Part shown: positions 8,201 to 16,854 of the stretch, one piece after another | How the letters are laid out: every line of letters starts with the position of its first letter | Numbering within the stretch: the first letter of the stretch is position 1 | Assembly (NCBI GenBank): GCA_024696155.1 | Contig: JAILHD010000024.1 | Coordinates: forward strand, 1 to 47,176 | DNA: 47,176 nt | Direction of reading: 5' to 3' | From: Treponema sp. | GTDB lineage: Bacteria; Spirochaetota; Spirochaetia; Treponematales; Treponemataceae | Notes under the pieces: model-generated | What the model was told of the DNA's origin: nothing | Seen by the model: the letters and a program-made list of their open reading frames with translations, nothing else | Databases searched by the model: none | Program-made: the position numbers and the translations under genes

Positions 8201-8274
8201 AACTAACTTTTAATGTTGATATAAAAACATATTATTTAAAAAAAGACAAGTATTTTTTATAAAAAAAGTTAGTT
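8201..8274 (-). promoter_or_regulatory. Inverted repeat spanning the outer-membrane protein promoter region
   Basis: AACTAACTTTT (8201-8211) and AAAAGTTAGTT (8264-8274) form a perfect 11-bp inverted repeat about 52 nt apart. A third related copy lies nearer the gene, where AGTTAG (8187-8192) and CTAACT (8199-8204) form a short stem. On the minus strand TTGTCT (8244-8249) is a possible -35 with only a weak -10. The sites could be operator half-sites or an mRNA stem. Confidence 0.4.
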
Positions 8275-8327
8275 TTGCCTAATATTTTTTAATTATTCTG
8301 AAGGTGGCTAAATCTTTTATAATCATT

Positions 8328-8333
8328 TATAAT
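8328..8333 (+). promoter_or_regulatory. -10 box of dut, predicted near-leaderless start
   Basis: TATAAT at 8328-8333 lies six bases before the dut ATG, and another TATAAT lies at 8318-8323. The -35 regions are weak. No Shine-Dalgarno precedes the ATG. Confidence 0.5.
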
Positions 8334-8339
8334 AAAAAT

Positions 8340-8780
8340 ATGACAAAAATAAATATTAAAGTTGTGGCTTCTGAAGGAGCCGTTTTACCTGTGTACAAAA
8401 CAGCAGGTGCTGCCGGTGCTGATATTTGTGCCCTTTTAAAAGAGCCTGTGATTATTGAAAGCGGAAAATCTGCGATGATTCCTACAGGGCTTTTTTTTGA
8501 GATTCCGGAAGGTTATGAAGTTCAGATTCGTCCACGTTCCGGTTTAGCAGCAAAAAATGGTGTAACTGTTCTAAATACCCCAGGTACAATCGACAGTGAT
8601 TACCGCGGTGAAATCAATGTAATTTTAATTAACCTTGGCAATAAGCCATTTACTGTAAATAACGGCGAAAGAATTGCTCAAATGCTGATTGCACCTGTTA
8701 TTCAGGGGGACTTTAGCGTGGTAGAAAACCTTGAAAAAACAGAACGAGGCTCTGGTGGGTTTGGTTCTACAGGAGTTTAA
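8340..8780 (+). CDS. dut: Deoxyuridine 5'-triphosphate nucleotidohydrolase (dUTPase)
   Basis: Hydrolyses dUTP to dUMP and pyrophosphate, keeping uracil out of DNA and feeding thymidylate synthesis; active as a trimer. The 146 residues match the family length. Conserved motifs are [12 protein letters not shown] (motif 1), [11 protein letters not shown] (motif 2), [15 protein letters not shown] with the catalytic Asp (motif 3), [14 protein letters not shown] (motif 4) and the C-terminal arm [11 protein letters not shown] (motif 5). ATG 8340 is preferred over an upstream GTG at 8304 because MTKINIKVV matches the family start. It lacks a ribosome-binding site and has a TATAAT just upstream. lptF follows after 27 nt, so it probably heads the lptF-lptG-tgt operon. 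Confidence 0.95.
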   Translation: MTKINIKVVASEGAVLPVYKTAGAAGADICALLKEPVIIESGKSAMIPTGLFFEIPEGYEVQIRPRSGLAAKNGVTVLNTPGTIDSDYRGEINVILINLGNKPFTVNNGERIAQMLIAPVIQGDFSVVENLEKTERGSGGFGSTGV

Positions 8781-8807
8781 CGAGCTTTGATTTTAGGAAG
8801 GTAAATT

Positions 8808-10112
8808 TTGCCCGACATCACGGAATTAAAAAAGAAACTGGAGCAGGCGTTTAGTATTATTTCTGACCGCAAATCCAGAGCCTACAAAAAAATTGAACCT
8901 CTTATTGACTGGATATTAAAAAAAACAGGACCGGTGATAGAATTCTGTCAGGAAAAATATTCCTGGTTTGATAAGAATATTTTAAAATCCGGGGAATTAA
9001 AAAACAACATCCTGATAAAATATCTTTTTAAAGATTTATTTTTGTACTTTCTGGTTGCTTTTCTTTTCTTTTTTATGATTTTTTTTGTAAATCAGATTCT
9101 TCTGACTGTAGAACAGCTTCTTTCAAAGTCAGCTCCATTTAGCGATGTAATGCGCATTATGTTTTACAGTCTGCCTTTTATTATTGCTCAGTCAGCTCCA
9201 TTTGCTACTCTGGTAGGTTTTTCTATGAGCCTTGGTGGCATGATGAGCAGTAATGAAATCCTGATTTTCCGTGCTTCTGGTTTTTCTTTTATAAAGATTT
9301 TTTACCCTGTTATCATTTTGGGAGCAGCTATTTCTGTAGGCTCTTTTTTTGTAAATGATTATCTTTTGCCTTTGGGCACTATGAAGTACAATCAGCTTTT
9401 CAGAAAAATCATGCAGTCTACACCAACAGTTTCCCTGGAATCTAACAGTGTAAAGGCTTTGGACAGTTCAAGCATTGTAATGGGGCATGTAAATTCTGGC
9501 GAAGTCAGCGATCTGATTCTTTTTGATACAGATGATGATTCTGATAAAGTAATAATTGCAGGAAAATCTACCCTTAAAGGCGGTCAGACAGAAGGCGTTC
9601 TTATGGAACTTTCCATGAATGATTCAACTGTTCTTTCTATTAATAAACGTGACAGGCATAATTATGATGTAATGGAATCGGAACGAACTGTCCTTAATGT
9701 TTTTGATAAGGCAGTGCTTGGCAATACTTCACATTCTGCCCGGGAAATGACAACCTATGATCTTTCCAGAGAATTAAAGCACATGAAAGAATCAAATGGA
9801 GATTCCTATTCAGAACGGCGAAGACTTCGCCTGTGGACGATGGAGTTTCATAAAAAATTTGCACTTCCATTTGGTTCTATATTTTTTGCATTTCTTGCTT
9901 TTTCAATTGCTTTTGTTTTTGGTAAGCATCGTGGCCAGACAATCTGTCTTTTTATAGGACTTGTTGTTTGTGTTCTTTATTGGGCAATGCAGATAATGGG
10001 GCAGCTATTTGTTCAGAGAGTAGGGCTTAATCCCTTCTGGTGTATCTGGGTTCCAAACTTTGTAATAGGTTTTATGGCTCTGATATTCCTTGCAATTCTT
10101 TTAAAAAAATAG
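8808..10112 (+). CDS. lptF: LptF/LptG-family (YjgP/YjgQ) permease
   Basis: Inner-membrane half of an LptB2FG-type ABC exporter that extracts a lipid or glycolipid for transport to the outer membrane. The 434 residues include about six membrane helices in two groups of three (about 75-175 and 345-430) around a periplasmic beta-rich domain. Typical stretches are SLPFIIAQSAPFATLVGFSMSLG and MSSNEILIFRASG. The start is TTG, with AGGAAGG at 8795-8801. About 65 hydrophilic and amphipathic residues precede the first helix; family members usually begin almost at it. lptG follows 20 nt later. Treponemes are generally described as lacking classical LPS, so the cargo is unclear; the F and G labels rest on order only. 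Confidence 0.83.
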   Translation: MPDITELKKKLEQAFSIISDRKSRAYKKIEPLIDWILKKTGPVIEFCQEKYSWFDKNILKSGELKNNILIKYLFKDLFLYFLVAFLFFFMIFFVNQILLTVEQLLSKSAPFSDVMRIMFYSLPFIIAQSAPFATLVGFSMSLGGMMSSNEILIFRASGFSFIKIFYPVIILGAAISVGSFFVNDYLLPLGTMKYNQLFRKIMQSTPTVSLESNSVKALDSSSIVMGHVNSGEVSDLILFDTDDDSDKVIIAGKSTLKGGQTEGVLMELSMNDSTVLSINKRDRHNYDVMESERTVLNVFDKAVLGNTSHSAREMTTYDLSRELKHMKESNGDSYSERRRLRLWTMEFHKKFALPFGSIFFAFLAFSIAFVFGKHRGQTICLFIGLVVCVLYWAMQIMGQLFVQRVGLNPFWCIWVPNFVIGFMALIFLAILLKK

Positions 10113-10132
10113 GAAGGCGGGAGAAAGTATTT

Positions 10133-11212
10133 TTGAAACTTGTGGGATATCTGCTAAAAAAAATAATTCCTCTTTTTATAGGTGCGGTATTGTTTTTTGC
10201 CCTGGTTTTAAATCTTGTAGATTTGTTTATGAATCTTACAACTTACCTGCAAAACGGATGTTCCTGGCATGATATTGGTGTTGTAATGCTGAATTATATT
10301 CCAAAAACAATATGGTATGCAGTTCCTGTTGCCATTTTGTTTTCTACTTCTTACACCTTAAGTAATATGTATGCCAATAATGAACTTGAAGCCCTGTTTG
10401 CTTCCGGAGTTTCTCTTTTTAAATTTACTTTTCCGGTCCTTTTGCTTTCTTTTATTCTTTCTTTTGTACTTTTTGCCTTTGAAAACGGCCTTGTTGTACA
10501 GACTTATGAAAAAAAGGTAAAATTACAGAATCAGCTGCTCCAGAAATTTGAAAGTGATAATAACAATAATGTCATTGTAATTTCTGATAACGGTAAAACA
10601 ATTTATAATGCTGCCCGTTATTATGAAGAAACAAAGAGGCTTCAGGATCTGTATCTGGTATTCCGGGATGATAATAAAAATCTGATTTGTATTATTCATT
10701 CCGACATAGCCGCCTGGGACTTTGATGCTGGGCACTGGCGGCTCCAGAATGCACTGGAATACGTTCGAAATGAACAAGGTCGCTTTATAACAACTGCTTT
10801 TGATTCTTCACTGGAAGAAAAACTTACTGAAAGCTATAAAATATTCCGAAAAAATATTGTAGACATTCAGTCGGTTTCTGCAAAAGAAGCAAAAATTTAT
10901 ATTGATCACCTTCGTAAAGCGGGACTCCCATTTGGAGAACAGCTTTCTGAATATTACAAAAAGTTTGCTTTTCCGTTTATAGTTTTTATTGTTGTTTTTC
11001 TTTCAATAGGGCTTACCGGAAAAACTAAAAAAAATGTACTGCTAATCAGTCTTGCCTCGTGCATCAGTGCTTCGGTTTTATTCTACGTAATGCACATGGT
11101 AACAATGGTTTTTGCAAAACACGGCTATATCTCTCCTTTTAGCGGAGCCTGGTCGCCTGTGATTTTATTTACAATTGCGAGTATAATATTATTAAAATAC
11201 AGCAGAACCTGA
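10133..11212 (+). CDS. lptG: LptF/LptG-family (YjgP/YjgQ) permease, second partner
   Basis: Second membrane subunit of the same exporter. With the TTG start at 10133 it has 359 residues, the usual LptG length, starting LKLVGYLLKKIIPLF. Helices are visible at about 10-35, 60-85 and 100-125, then a periplasmic domain, then three C-terminal helices (around FPFIVFIVVFLSIGLTG, VLLISLASCISASVLFYV and the end). The reading frame is open from 10040, but those extra residues overlap lptF; a purine-rich GGCGGGAG at 10116-10123 supports the later TTG. The ATPase LptB is not in the window. A weak hairpin follows, before tgt. Confidence 0.83.
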   Translation: MKLVGYLLKKIIPLFIGAVLFFALVLNLVDLFMNLTTYLQNGCSWHDIGVVMLNYIPKTIWYAVPVAILFSTSYTLSNMYANNELEALFASGVSLFKFTFPVLLLSFILSFVLFAFENGLVVQTYEKKVKLQNQLLQKFESDNNNNVIVISDNGKTIYNAARYYEETKRLQDLYLVFRDDNKNLICIIHSDIAAWDFDAGHWRLQNALEYVRNEQGRFITTAFDSSLEEKLTESYKIFRKNIVDIQSVSAKEAKIYIDHLRKAGLPFGEQLSEYYKKFAFPFIVFIVVFLSIGLTGKTKKNVLLISLASCISASVLFYVMHMVTMVFAKHGYISPFSGAWSPVILFTIASIILLKYSRT

Positions 11213-11235
11213 TTTAAGGTTGAATAATTAATTTT

Positions 11236-11267
11236 AAGGTGATTAAGAACTGTAAAACCACCTTTTT
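11236..11267 (+). terminator. Weak hairpin with T run between lptG and tgt
   Basis: AAGGTG (11236-11241) pairs with CACCTT (11259-11264), followed by three more T. Only six base pairs and a 17-nt loop, so it may attenuate rather than end transcription. The tgt ribosome-binding site GAGG follows at 11268. Confidence 0.35.
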
Positions 11268-11281
11268 GAGGATTTTAATTT

Positions 11282-12430
11282 ATGGAAAATACGATTATAA
11301 AAAATATTTTTGACATACATCACAAATCGGCCGATGGAAAAGCCCGTACAGGCGTTATTCATCTTGCCCACGGAGATGTTCAGACTCCTGTTTTTATGCC
11401 AGTTGGAACTAATGCCACTGTAAAGGCAATGCCAAAGGATTTTCTTGAAGAAATAAATTTTGAAATTATTCTTGCAAATACCTATCATCTTTATCTGCGA
11501 CCAGGTGCAGATCTTATAGAAGAAGCCGGTGGACTTCATGGTTTTTCTAAATGGAACCGCAACTTTTTAACAGATTCCGGCGGATTTCAGGTTTTCAGCC
11601 TTTCTAAACTTCGTAAAATTACAGATGATGGAGTTCGCTTTCAGAGTAATATCGACGGAAGCTATCATATGTTTACACCCGAAAGCGTAGTTCAGACTCA
11701 GAGAAAATTTAATTCCGACATTCAGATGCAGATTGATGTTTGTACGGGAGCTGGAGAGCCAAGAAAAGTGGCAGAAAAGGCCCTTAAAGTTACCAGTGAC
11801 TGGCTTTTACGCGCTAAAAAGGAATGGGAACACGCTGTAAATGACCAGGGTTACAAAGGAGTACTCTTCCCGATTGTTCAGGGAAACTTTTTTGAAGACC
11901 TTCGTAAACAGAGTGCAGAGTTTGTTGGGGAACAGGATCTTCCTGGAATTGCTATTGGCGGTCTTAGCGTTGGCGAAACTCCAGAAGAATTTACAAAGTT
12001 TTTGAATTACACCGTTCAATATCTGCCAGAAAATAAGCCAAAATATGTTATGGGAATCGGTACACCAGAATATATTCTTGATGCGGTTCAGGCTGGAATC
12101 GACATGTTTGACTGCGTTCTTCCTACCAGAAATGCCCGTAACGGTTCTTATTTTACCCATCGAGGTATGCTTTCTATTAAGCAGGAACGCTGGACACATT
12201 GTCATGAACCTCTGGACCCGGAGTGTAACTGTAAAGTTTGCCGCACTTACACCCGTTCATATTTGCGTCACATTTTTAAGGAACAGGAAATCTTAAGTTC
12301 AATTCTTGCAAGCTATCACAACTTGTATTTCCTTCACAATATGATTCACGAAATCCGTGCGGCTATTAACGAAGATCGCTTTGAAGAATACAGAAAGAAC
12401 TTTTTGGAAAAATTCCATCAGGGAGTTTAG
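11282..12430 (+). CDS. tgt: Queuine/preQ1 tRNA-guanine transglycosylase
   Basis: Exchanges guanine 34 of GUN-anticodon tRNAs for preQ1, the committed step of queuosine insertion. The 382 residues have the usual length. Visible are TDSGGFQVFSL, the substrate-binding GGLSVGE segment, KYVMGIGTP, the nucleophile region FDCVLPTRNARNG and the zinc site CNCKVC followed by SYLRH. The context (dut, lptFG upstream, HEAT protein 9 nt downstream) suggests one operon. GAGG at 11268-11271 precedes the ATG. No other queuosine genes lie in the window. Confidence 0.97.
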   Translation: MENTIIKNIFDIHHKSADGKARTGVIHLAHGDVQTPVFMPVGTNATVKAMPKDFLEEINFEIILANTYHLYLRPGADLIEEAGGLHGFSKWNRNFLTDSGGFQVFSLSKLRKITDDGVRFQSNIDGSYHMFTPESVVQTQRKFNSDIQMQIDVCTGAGEPRKVAEKALKVTSDWLLRAKKEWEHAVNDQGYKGVLFPIVQGNFFEDLRKQSAEFVGEQDLPGIAIGGLSVGETPEEFTKFLNYTVQYLPENKPKYVMGIGTPEYILDAVQAGIDMFDCVLPTRNARNGSYFTHRGMLSIKQERWTHCHEPLDPECNCKVCRTYTRSYLRHIFKEQEILSSILASYHNLYFLHNMIHEIRAAINEDRFEEYRKNFLEKFHQGV

Positions 12431-12439
12431 GGGGAAATT

Positions 12440-14281
12440 TTGAAGAAGTCAGTCCGAATCGCAATTTTTACTCTATTTTCTGCCGCTTTGTTTGCTCAGG
12501 AGGCTGACGCCCCGGTTCAGGTTAATGATTTGTATCCGTTGGGACCTGCTCCAGAAGAAATTGACCCTGAAATCAATGAGGCTGTAGAAGAACAGGTTTC
12601 TAATATTATGGACGGGCTGGAACTTTCAGAAGAAGAAAAAAAACTGATGGAACAGCCTGATGCAGAAACTAAGACAGATGATGCTTCTGCTTCTGGCACG
12701 GACAAAACTGATACACATTCGGAAGAGCCTGCTCCAAAAGAAGAAGGCGAGCCAGAATCAGAAGTTCAGGAAGTGCAGGACGAATCAGCCCAGGAAGAAA
12801 CAGCTTCTGAACAGGAAGAAGCAATAACAGAAGAATCTCAGAACGAAGAGGCCCCTTCTGAAGAAGAGGAAGAAGAATCTGAAGAGAAAAAATCGAATTC
12901 TCCTGCGGGGATTTCAGAAGTGCCTCCAAAAAAGCGCCCAAAGCCTATAGATCACGATAAGGCAAAGGCTGCAGAAGAAAAGGACGAAAACGAAGAGGTT
13001 CCTGAAAATAACCGGAATACAATTAAGTACGGACTTCCTTCTGAAATTACAAAACTTCTTGATGAATTAATGGCAAACGAAGATCCTCGTTTTACAGAAG
13101 AAATCTACGACCTTTTTGAAGTAACTGAAAATATTCAGATTCAGCAGAAAATCCTTGAATATTTTGGAAAGCTTGAAGACCCGTGTCTTGAAAACTTTGC
13201 AGTAACAATTCTTAATGATCCTTACGACACAAAGGCCGACGTTGTAAAGTCCTGCTTTGAATATATTCAAAAAGTTCACACAAAAGAAGCAATTCCAGCA
13301 GTTTTTACAATTCTGGAAAGCGACAACGAAACTTACTTTAACGACACACTTTCTACAATCGGCGAAATTGGAGATGCTCAGTCTGCTCTTTCTGTTGCAG
13401 AATATCTTGAGCGCGATGATTTGTCTGATGCCCAGCGCCAGACTTTGATGAAGACTTTGGGAAAACTTCATGCTGTAGAAACTTTTGATAAAATTGTTGC
13501 AATCCTTGAAAACGAAGATGAAAACTCTTTTGTGCGCATGTACGCGGCAGAAGCTCTGGGGCTTATGGGGAAAATGGAAGCCGTTCCTGTTCTTATAAAT
13601 GCTTTTAAGGATGCAAACCCTAATTTGCGCCAGTATGCAATAAAAGGCCTTGGAGAATTTCCTCAGGATGAAAAGGCACAGGCTGCAATTCTTCAGGGAA
13701 TCCGTGATGAGCACTGGAAGGTTCGTCAGGAAGCAATTAATGTTTCTAAAAAGATTCTTGATTATCATGCAATTCCATATTTGATGTATCGTGCAGAAAA
13801 CGACAGTGAACGCATCATCAAAGAAGCCGCAATTTCTGCCTTGTCGCTGTACAACGACTCTAATGCAGACCGTTTCTTAAAAGAAATGCTTGAAAAGAAA
13901 GTTCCTGACAATATTAAGATTAAAGCTGTTATTGCACTTTTGGAAGCAGAGCACGGCGAAGAAGAAATTATTGCACTTGCAGAAAAAGCTCTTTCTGATG
14001 TGCGAATGAAAAATCTTGCAAAAGGTATTGGAAACGAGCTTGCCAAACGTTCAAAACACAGTTACGAAGAAATTTGTCTTAAATATCTGGAAAATAAAGA
14101 TAGCGATATTCAGAATATTGGTCTTGATATGTATAAAAATTACAAGTTCAATGGTGTTGTAGAAGAAAAAATCCGCTCAATTGCGCTTGACCGCAAATCA
14201 AACGGATCTGTTCGTAACCGTGCCAAGAAAATGCTTGGCATAGAAGATGAAGAAAAGAAAGAGTCAGAGAAAAAAGACTAA
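12440..14281 (+). CDS. Exported HEAT-repeat protein with long acidic linker
   Basis: Function unknown. The 613-residue product starts with TTG (GGGGG ribosome-binding site overlapping the tgt stop) and a signal peptide ending around LFAQ-EAD. Residues about 25-190 are a low-complexity Glu/Ser/Ala-rich segment with a basic KKRPKPIDH patch. Residues about 195-600 are helical repeats of about 31-37 residues of HEAT/PBS-lyase type (for example VRMYAAEALGLMGKMEAVPVL and LRQYAIKGLGEF). Such scaffolds bind partner proteins, here probably in the periplasm. The gene ends in a 4-nt overlap with the convergent helicase gene, with no terminator between them. Confidence 0.75.
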   Translation: MKKSVRIAIFTLFSAALFAQEADAPVQVNDLYPLGPAPEEIDPEINEAVEEQVSNIMDGLELSEEEKKLMEQPDAETKTDDASASGTDKTDTHSEEPAPKEEGEPESEVQEVQDESAQEETASEQEEAITEESQNEEAPSEEEEEESEEKKSNSPAGISEVPPKKRPKPIDHDKAKAAEEKDENEEVPENNRNTIKYGLPSEITKLLDELMANEDPRFTEEIYDLFEVTENIQIQQKILEYFGKLEDPCLENFAVTILNDPYDTKADVVKSCFEYIQKVHTKEAIPAVFTILESDNETYFNDTLSTIGEIGDAQSALSVAEYLERDDLSDAQRQTLMKTLGKLHAVETFDKIVAILENEDENSFVRMYAAEALGLMGKMEAVPVLINAFKDANPNLRQYAIKGLGEFPQDEKAQAAILQGIRDEHWKVRQEAINVSKKILDYHAIPYLMYRAENDSERIIKEAAISALSLYNDSNADRFLKEMLEKKVPDNIKIKAVIALLEAEHGEEEIIALAEKALSDVRMKNLAKGIGNELAKRSKHSYEEICLKYLENKDSDIQNIGLDMYKNYKFNGVVEEKIRSIALDRKSNGSVRNRAKKMLGIEDEEKKESEKKD

Positions 14282-16854
14282 TCTTTCTTATTGTAGAATT
14301 TGTTCACAAGTCGCAGGGCGTCGTTAATGCGCTCATGGGCTTCCGCACTGAACTCTACATCTTCTTCTACAAGAGTTTCCAGACTTGCGTGGGTTTCCTG
14401 CAGTGCTGTAGAAAATCCGCGTGAAGTTTTAAGCCAGTAATTTCCTTTTCCGTCTGTAAAAAGAGTAATAAATCCATATTCCTTATTCTTCTGCTTTGCA
14501 ATTGCTGTGCGAAGAACTGTTTCCAGTGCAAAAATAATCTGCTCTTTTTCTACTTCGTTGTAAATATTGCCGTTTAAGTGACGGTTCCATTTTTTTTCGG
14601 CAATTGGAGTAAGTACAATATTTTTTGCAATCTCAATAATCTGCGAAAGTTTTTCGCCATCAAGAATCATTCCGTTATCTTTTGTGATGATGCGGCCACG
14701 CAAGTTTGCACATGCCTTAATTTTGTTTTTATCTGCTTCATTCTGAACTGCAAAAATAAAGCGTTCAAGCGGTAAAAGGGCAGTTTTCTTTCCTTTAAAT
14801 TTTTTTGTTTCAAAAATATCACCGCCAAAAGAAAAGCCTTCGTCTTTGTCGTTTGCTGTTTTTTTGTTTTCTGCTGCCTTTTTATCAGATTTTTTAACAG
14901 GTTTTGGTTTTATTTCTACGTCTTTTTCGCGGTCTTTTGCATTTTTACATGCCATAAGGCGTTCAAAAAGAGACGGATTAATCATGTCGAGCATTGGATG
15001 AGTAAGAGGTGAAACGCTCATTGCAAAAATGCGGCTTGTTCGCACAATCTCTCCTGCAACAATAAATACAGGATTCTGGCGGAACATTACGCTTCCTGGA
15101 TGAATACAGATATGACCGGCTGTAAGTGAACGGTAATTTTCACGACCTGTTCTGATGCATACAAACTGAATCATACCCGCTGCAATACAGCACAAATAAT
15201 CCTGCATGCTTCCGTTTTTGGATGTAAGAGGAACTCCCATTTTGTCGCCAACGATTTCGCCAAGCTGAATATAGATATTTTCTATTTCTGCCATTATGCG
15301 TTCGTCCAGGTAATTTTTTCTGCAGAATTTTTCGCGGTTATCAGTCTGCTTCCATGCATTGAACAGGTTGATGTAAGTTCCAAAATCGCCCTGAAGGTCT
15401 CTGAAACGGTGATGTGCCTTGCGGGCTTCCATCTCTTCATTCGGTGGAAGAACGAACGGTGAGTTTGCGCTCAAGAATGAAGCGGCAACAAGTGCCTTGT
15501 CGATAACGTCAGGGTAGCGCATGATTGCTTCTACAATAATTCGGCTGATTCTAGGCTCCAGCGGGAATTTTACCATCATCTTTCCAATATCAGAAAGATT
15601 ATTGTCACTGTCGAGTGCCCCCAGCATATTCAAAGTGTCTACGGCACCAATAATTCCTTCCCGGCCAGGAGAAGCAATAAAATCAAAATTATAAAAATCC
15701 GTGATTCCAAGTTCTGCCATGCGGAGAACTACTTCGCTAAGGTCTGTGCGGTAAATTTCTTCTTTTGTGTACATTTCCCGGCTTTCAAAATCCTTGCGGG
15801 AATACAGTCTGTAGCAGGTTCCTTCATGAGTTCGTCCAGCTCGTCCTTTACGCTGGTTTGAACTTGCCTTACTTACAGTTGTTTCTATAAGACTTGAAGT
15901 AAAAGTTCGGGGACTGTAAAAATTCAGCTTTGCAAGACCGCAGTCGATTACTGTTGTAATATCCTGAATTGTAACAGAAGTTTCTGCAATGTTGGTAGAA
16001 ATTACAACCTTCTTTTTTCCTGCCGGAGGATTGTCAAAAACCCGTTCCTGTTCTTCTTTCTGAAGACGGCCGTAAAGTGGCAGTACCCAGAGCTGGCGGC
16101 TGAAAGGTGCGTGCTCCAGCCTGTACATACAGTCTTTAATGATTTTTTCTCCCGGTAAGAAAATCAAAATACCGCCTTCATCCCCGTTATCAAGTACACG
16201 GTCTACAGTGCGGCAGATTTTATTCAAAATTGCATCGCAGCCGGCCTCAGTTGCAGTTGTTGCTCCACCTTCAATTGGGTCGTAAACAAGGCTTACCGGA
16301 TATGTAATTGTATCAATGGAAACAATTGGTGCATTATCAAAATACTCAGAAAAGACCTGAGTGTTCATCGTAGCCGAAGAAACAATTACGTGAAAATCTT
16401 TTCGTTCCTTCAAAACACGTTTTACAAGGCCAAGTACAAAGTCAATGTTAAGGCTTCGTTCGTGCGCCTCGTCAATCATCAAAACACTGTATTTAGAAAG
16501 CCACGGATCCAGCTTCATTTCCTGAAGTAAGATACCGTCTGTCATAATCTTTATTCTTGTGTCCTGATTTGTCTGATCTTCAAAACGCATCTTGTAGCCA
16601 ACGAGACCCGGGTAGGTAGTACCAAGCTGTTTTGAAATAAATTCGCTTACGCTGAGTGCTGCAATTCGGCGAGGCTGAGTTACACCAATTATTCCGTTTG
16701 TTGCGTATCCAGCTTCGTACAAAATCACTGGAATCTGTGTTGTTTTTCCAGAGCCTGTAGGGCTTTCTACAATTACAACCTGATGATTTTCCAGGCAGTC
16801 TAATATTTTCTGTTTTTGAGCGTAAACTGGTAATGATTTGTAGTCTATTGCCAT
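14278..16854 (-). CDS. hrpA: HrpA-like DEAH-box ATP-dependent helicase
   Basis: DEAH/RHA-family RNA helicase. Motifs in order over 858 residues: Walker A GSGKTTQIP (about 35-43), TQPRRIAA (Ia), the DEAH box in MIDEAHERS, SAT (III), ISTNIAETSVTI (V) and QRKGRAGRT (VI). HA2-like and OB-fold-like regions follow (LGALDSDNNLSDIG, MIQFVCIRTGRENYRSL). It is shorter than the roughly 1300-residue E. coli HrpA and carries a Lys-rich insertion at about 640-670. HrpB is an alternative; the ITYPVSLVYDP segment after motif III favours HrpA. Its start overlaps the end of the upstream capA-like gene by 10 nt, implying translational coupling. Confidence 0.88.
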   Translation of the reverse strand: MAIDYKSLPVYAQKQKILDCLENHQVVIVESPTGSGKTTQIPVILYEAGYATNGIIGVTQPRRIAALSVSEFISKQLGTTYPGLVGYKMRFEDQTNQDTRIKIMTDGILLQEMKLDPWLSKYSVLMIDEAHERSLNIDFVLGLVKRVLKERKDFHVIVSSATMNTQVFSEYFDNAPIVSIDTITYPVSLVYDPIEGGATTATEAGCDAILNKICRTVDRVLDNGDEGGILIFLPGEKIIKDCMYRLEHAPFSRQLWVLPLYGRLQKEEQERVFDNPPAGKKKVVISTNIAETSVTIQDITTVIDCGLAKLNFYSPRTFTSSLIETTVSKASSNQRKGRAGRTHEGTCYRLYSRKDFESREMYTKEEIYRTDLSEVVLRMAELGITDFYNFDFIASPGREGIIGAVDTLNMLGALDSDNNLSDIGKMMVKFPLEPRISRIIVEAIMRYPDVIDKALVAASFLSANSPFVLPPNEEMEARKAHHRFRDLQGDFGTYINLFNAWKQTDNREKFCRKNYLDERIMAEIENIYIQLGEIVGDKMGVPLTSKNGSMQDYLCCIAAGMIQFVCIRTGRENYRSLTAGHICIHPGSVMFRQNPVFIVAGEIVRTSRIFAMSVSPLTHPMLDMINPSLFERLMACKNAKDREKDVEIKPKPVKKSDKKAAENKKTANDKDEGFSFGGDIFETKKFKGKKTALLPLERFIFAVQNEADKNKIKACANLRGRIITKDNGMILDGEKLSQIIEIAKNIVLTPIAEKKWNRHLNGNIYNEVEKEQIIFALETVLRTAIAKQKNKEYGFITLFTDGKGNYWLKTSRGFSTALQETHASLETLVEEDVEFSAEAHERINDALRLVNKFYNKKD

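Noticed and set aside
8304-8339. Upstream GTG start for dUTPase
   Set aside because: Would add 12 residues unlike the family; the internal ATG matches the usual N-terminus.
12669-12941. Minus-strand Leu/Pro-rich frame in the HEAT protein's acidic region
   Set aside because: Direct antisense of GAA/GAG codons, which always yields Leu/Phe/Ser-rich frames.
13067-13768. Minus-strand open frame inside the HEAT-repeat gene (233 codons)
   Set aside because: Composition rich in Cys, Phe and Lys, typical of antisense of Glu-rich coding sequence; the plus-strand frame has clear repeats.
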